21,815 bases of DNA. It comes from CAYPOY01 sp964412395 (GTDB lineage: Bacteria > Chloroflexota > Anaerolineae > B4-G1). Under the pieces are notes generated by a model. It was not told the origin of the DNA and ran no database searches. It worked only from the letters and a program-made list of their open reading frames with translations. The DNA lies in NCBI GenBank assembly GCA_964412395.1, contig CAYPOY010000056.1:1-21815 (forward strand), written 5' to 3'. Position numbers and translations under genes: made by a program. This document shows, piece after piece, positions 21,699-21,815 of this stretch (the stretch's first letter is position 1; each line of letters starts with the position of its first letter).

Positions 21699-21815
21699 GG
21701 CCAACCTACCAGGAATACAAGACCAGGCGTATCCTCAACGTCCACAAACACGTGGACGGTTGGTTCTTCGACAAGTACAGTGCCCATCCCTACATCGGGT
21801 GCGCCTTCGGCTGCG
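21695..21815 (+). CDS. SPL-like radical SAM protein, 5' part only (cut by window end)
   Basis: The ATG at 21695 overlaps the AlkD-like stop by four bases and opens 40 codons that run off the window. NVHKHVDGWFFDKYSAHPY followed by IGCAFGC is the N-terminus of the SPL/Rv2578c-type radical SAM family. The two cysteines are the first pair of the CxxxCxxC cluster motif; the third lies beyond the edge. Members are related to spore photoproduct lyase and often annotated as DNA repair photolyase-like. Pairing with an AlkD-like protein supports a repair-related unit (inference). Confidence 0.85.
   Translation, partial: MRPTYQEYKTRRILNVHKHVDGWFFDKYSAHPYIGCAFGC

Overview
The window reads as a GC-rich fragment of an Anaerolineae-like member of the Chloroflexota. 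This is inferred from gene content and from the short-period intergenic repeats; no marker gene settles the taxonomy. Nearly everything from position 106 to 18131 lies on the minus strand in tightly packed, often overlapping operons. From 18132 onward the strands alternate. There are no rRNA or tRNA genes, integrases, transposases or CRISPR arrays that I can support, and no gene-free stretch longer than 300 bases. The longest gaps are 18132-18338, 4678-4888 and 21146-21242; the first 105 bases hold only a 20-bp triplicated repeat.

Layout. (1) 255-4677, minus: a probable operon encoding a membrane-anchored cyclophilin, a DUF362 protein with two [4Fe-4S] motifs, a MEMO-domain protein and two tandem nitroreductases; an extended -10 promoter lies near 4753. 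(2) 4889-6404, minus: a one-helix anchored protein with two aromatic (RWI...W.DV) repeats, preceded by a polytopic membrane protein. (3) 6482-7918, minus: a PadR regulator with a near-consensus promoter and candidate operator, a HAAS-type membrane protein whose N-terminus is coded by a dispersed repeat, and a small membrane protein with an apparent frame break. (4) 7990-11837, minus: ribose-5-phosphate isomerase B, a LiaF-like membrane protein, a family 4 glycosyltransferase, a polytopic membrane protein and a membrane-anchored methyltransferase with a zinc ribbon. (5) 11907-18131, minus: GlgC, two tandem HlyD/MacA-like adaptors, and a MacB-like ATPase and permease. (6) 18339-18569, plus: a small acidic protein. 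(7) 18665-21145, minus: a subtilisin-family protease fused behind about ten membrane helices. (8) 21243 to the end, plus: a short AlkD-like HEAT protein overlapping the start of an SPL-like radical SAM gene.

Two themes stand out. The first is short repeats placed between genes and inside genes: 8-bp and 7-bp arrays, a 36-bp tandem unit translated as a 12-residue repeat, and a REP-like element translated in frame. The second is membrane-anchored fusions of familiar domains, above all the polytopic subtilase. I see no single system that is clearly new. The best candidates for a second look are the subtilase fusion, the cyclophilin/DUF362/MEMO/nitroreductase operon, and the inverted octamer arrays upstream of glgC.
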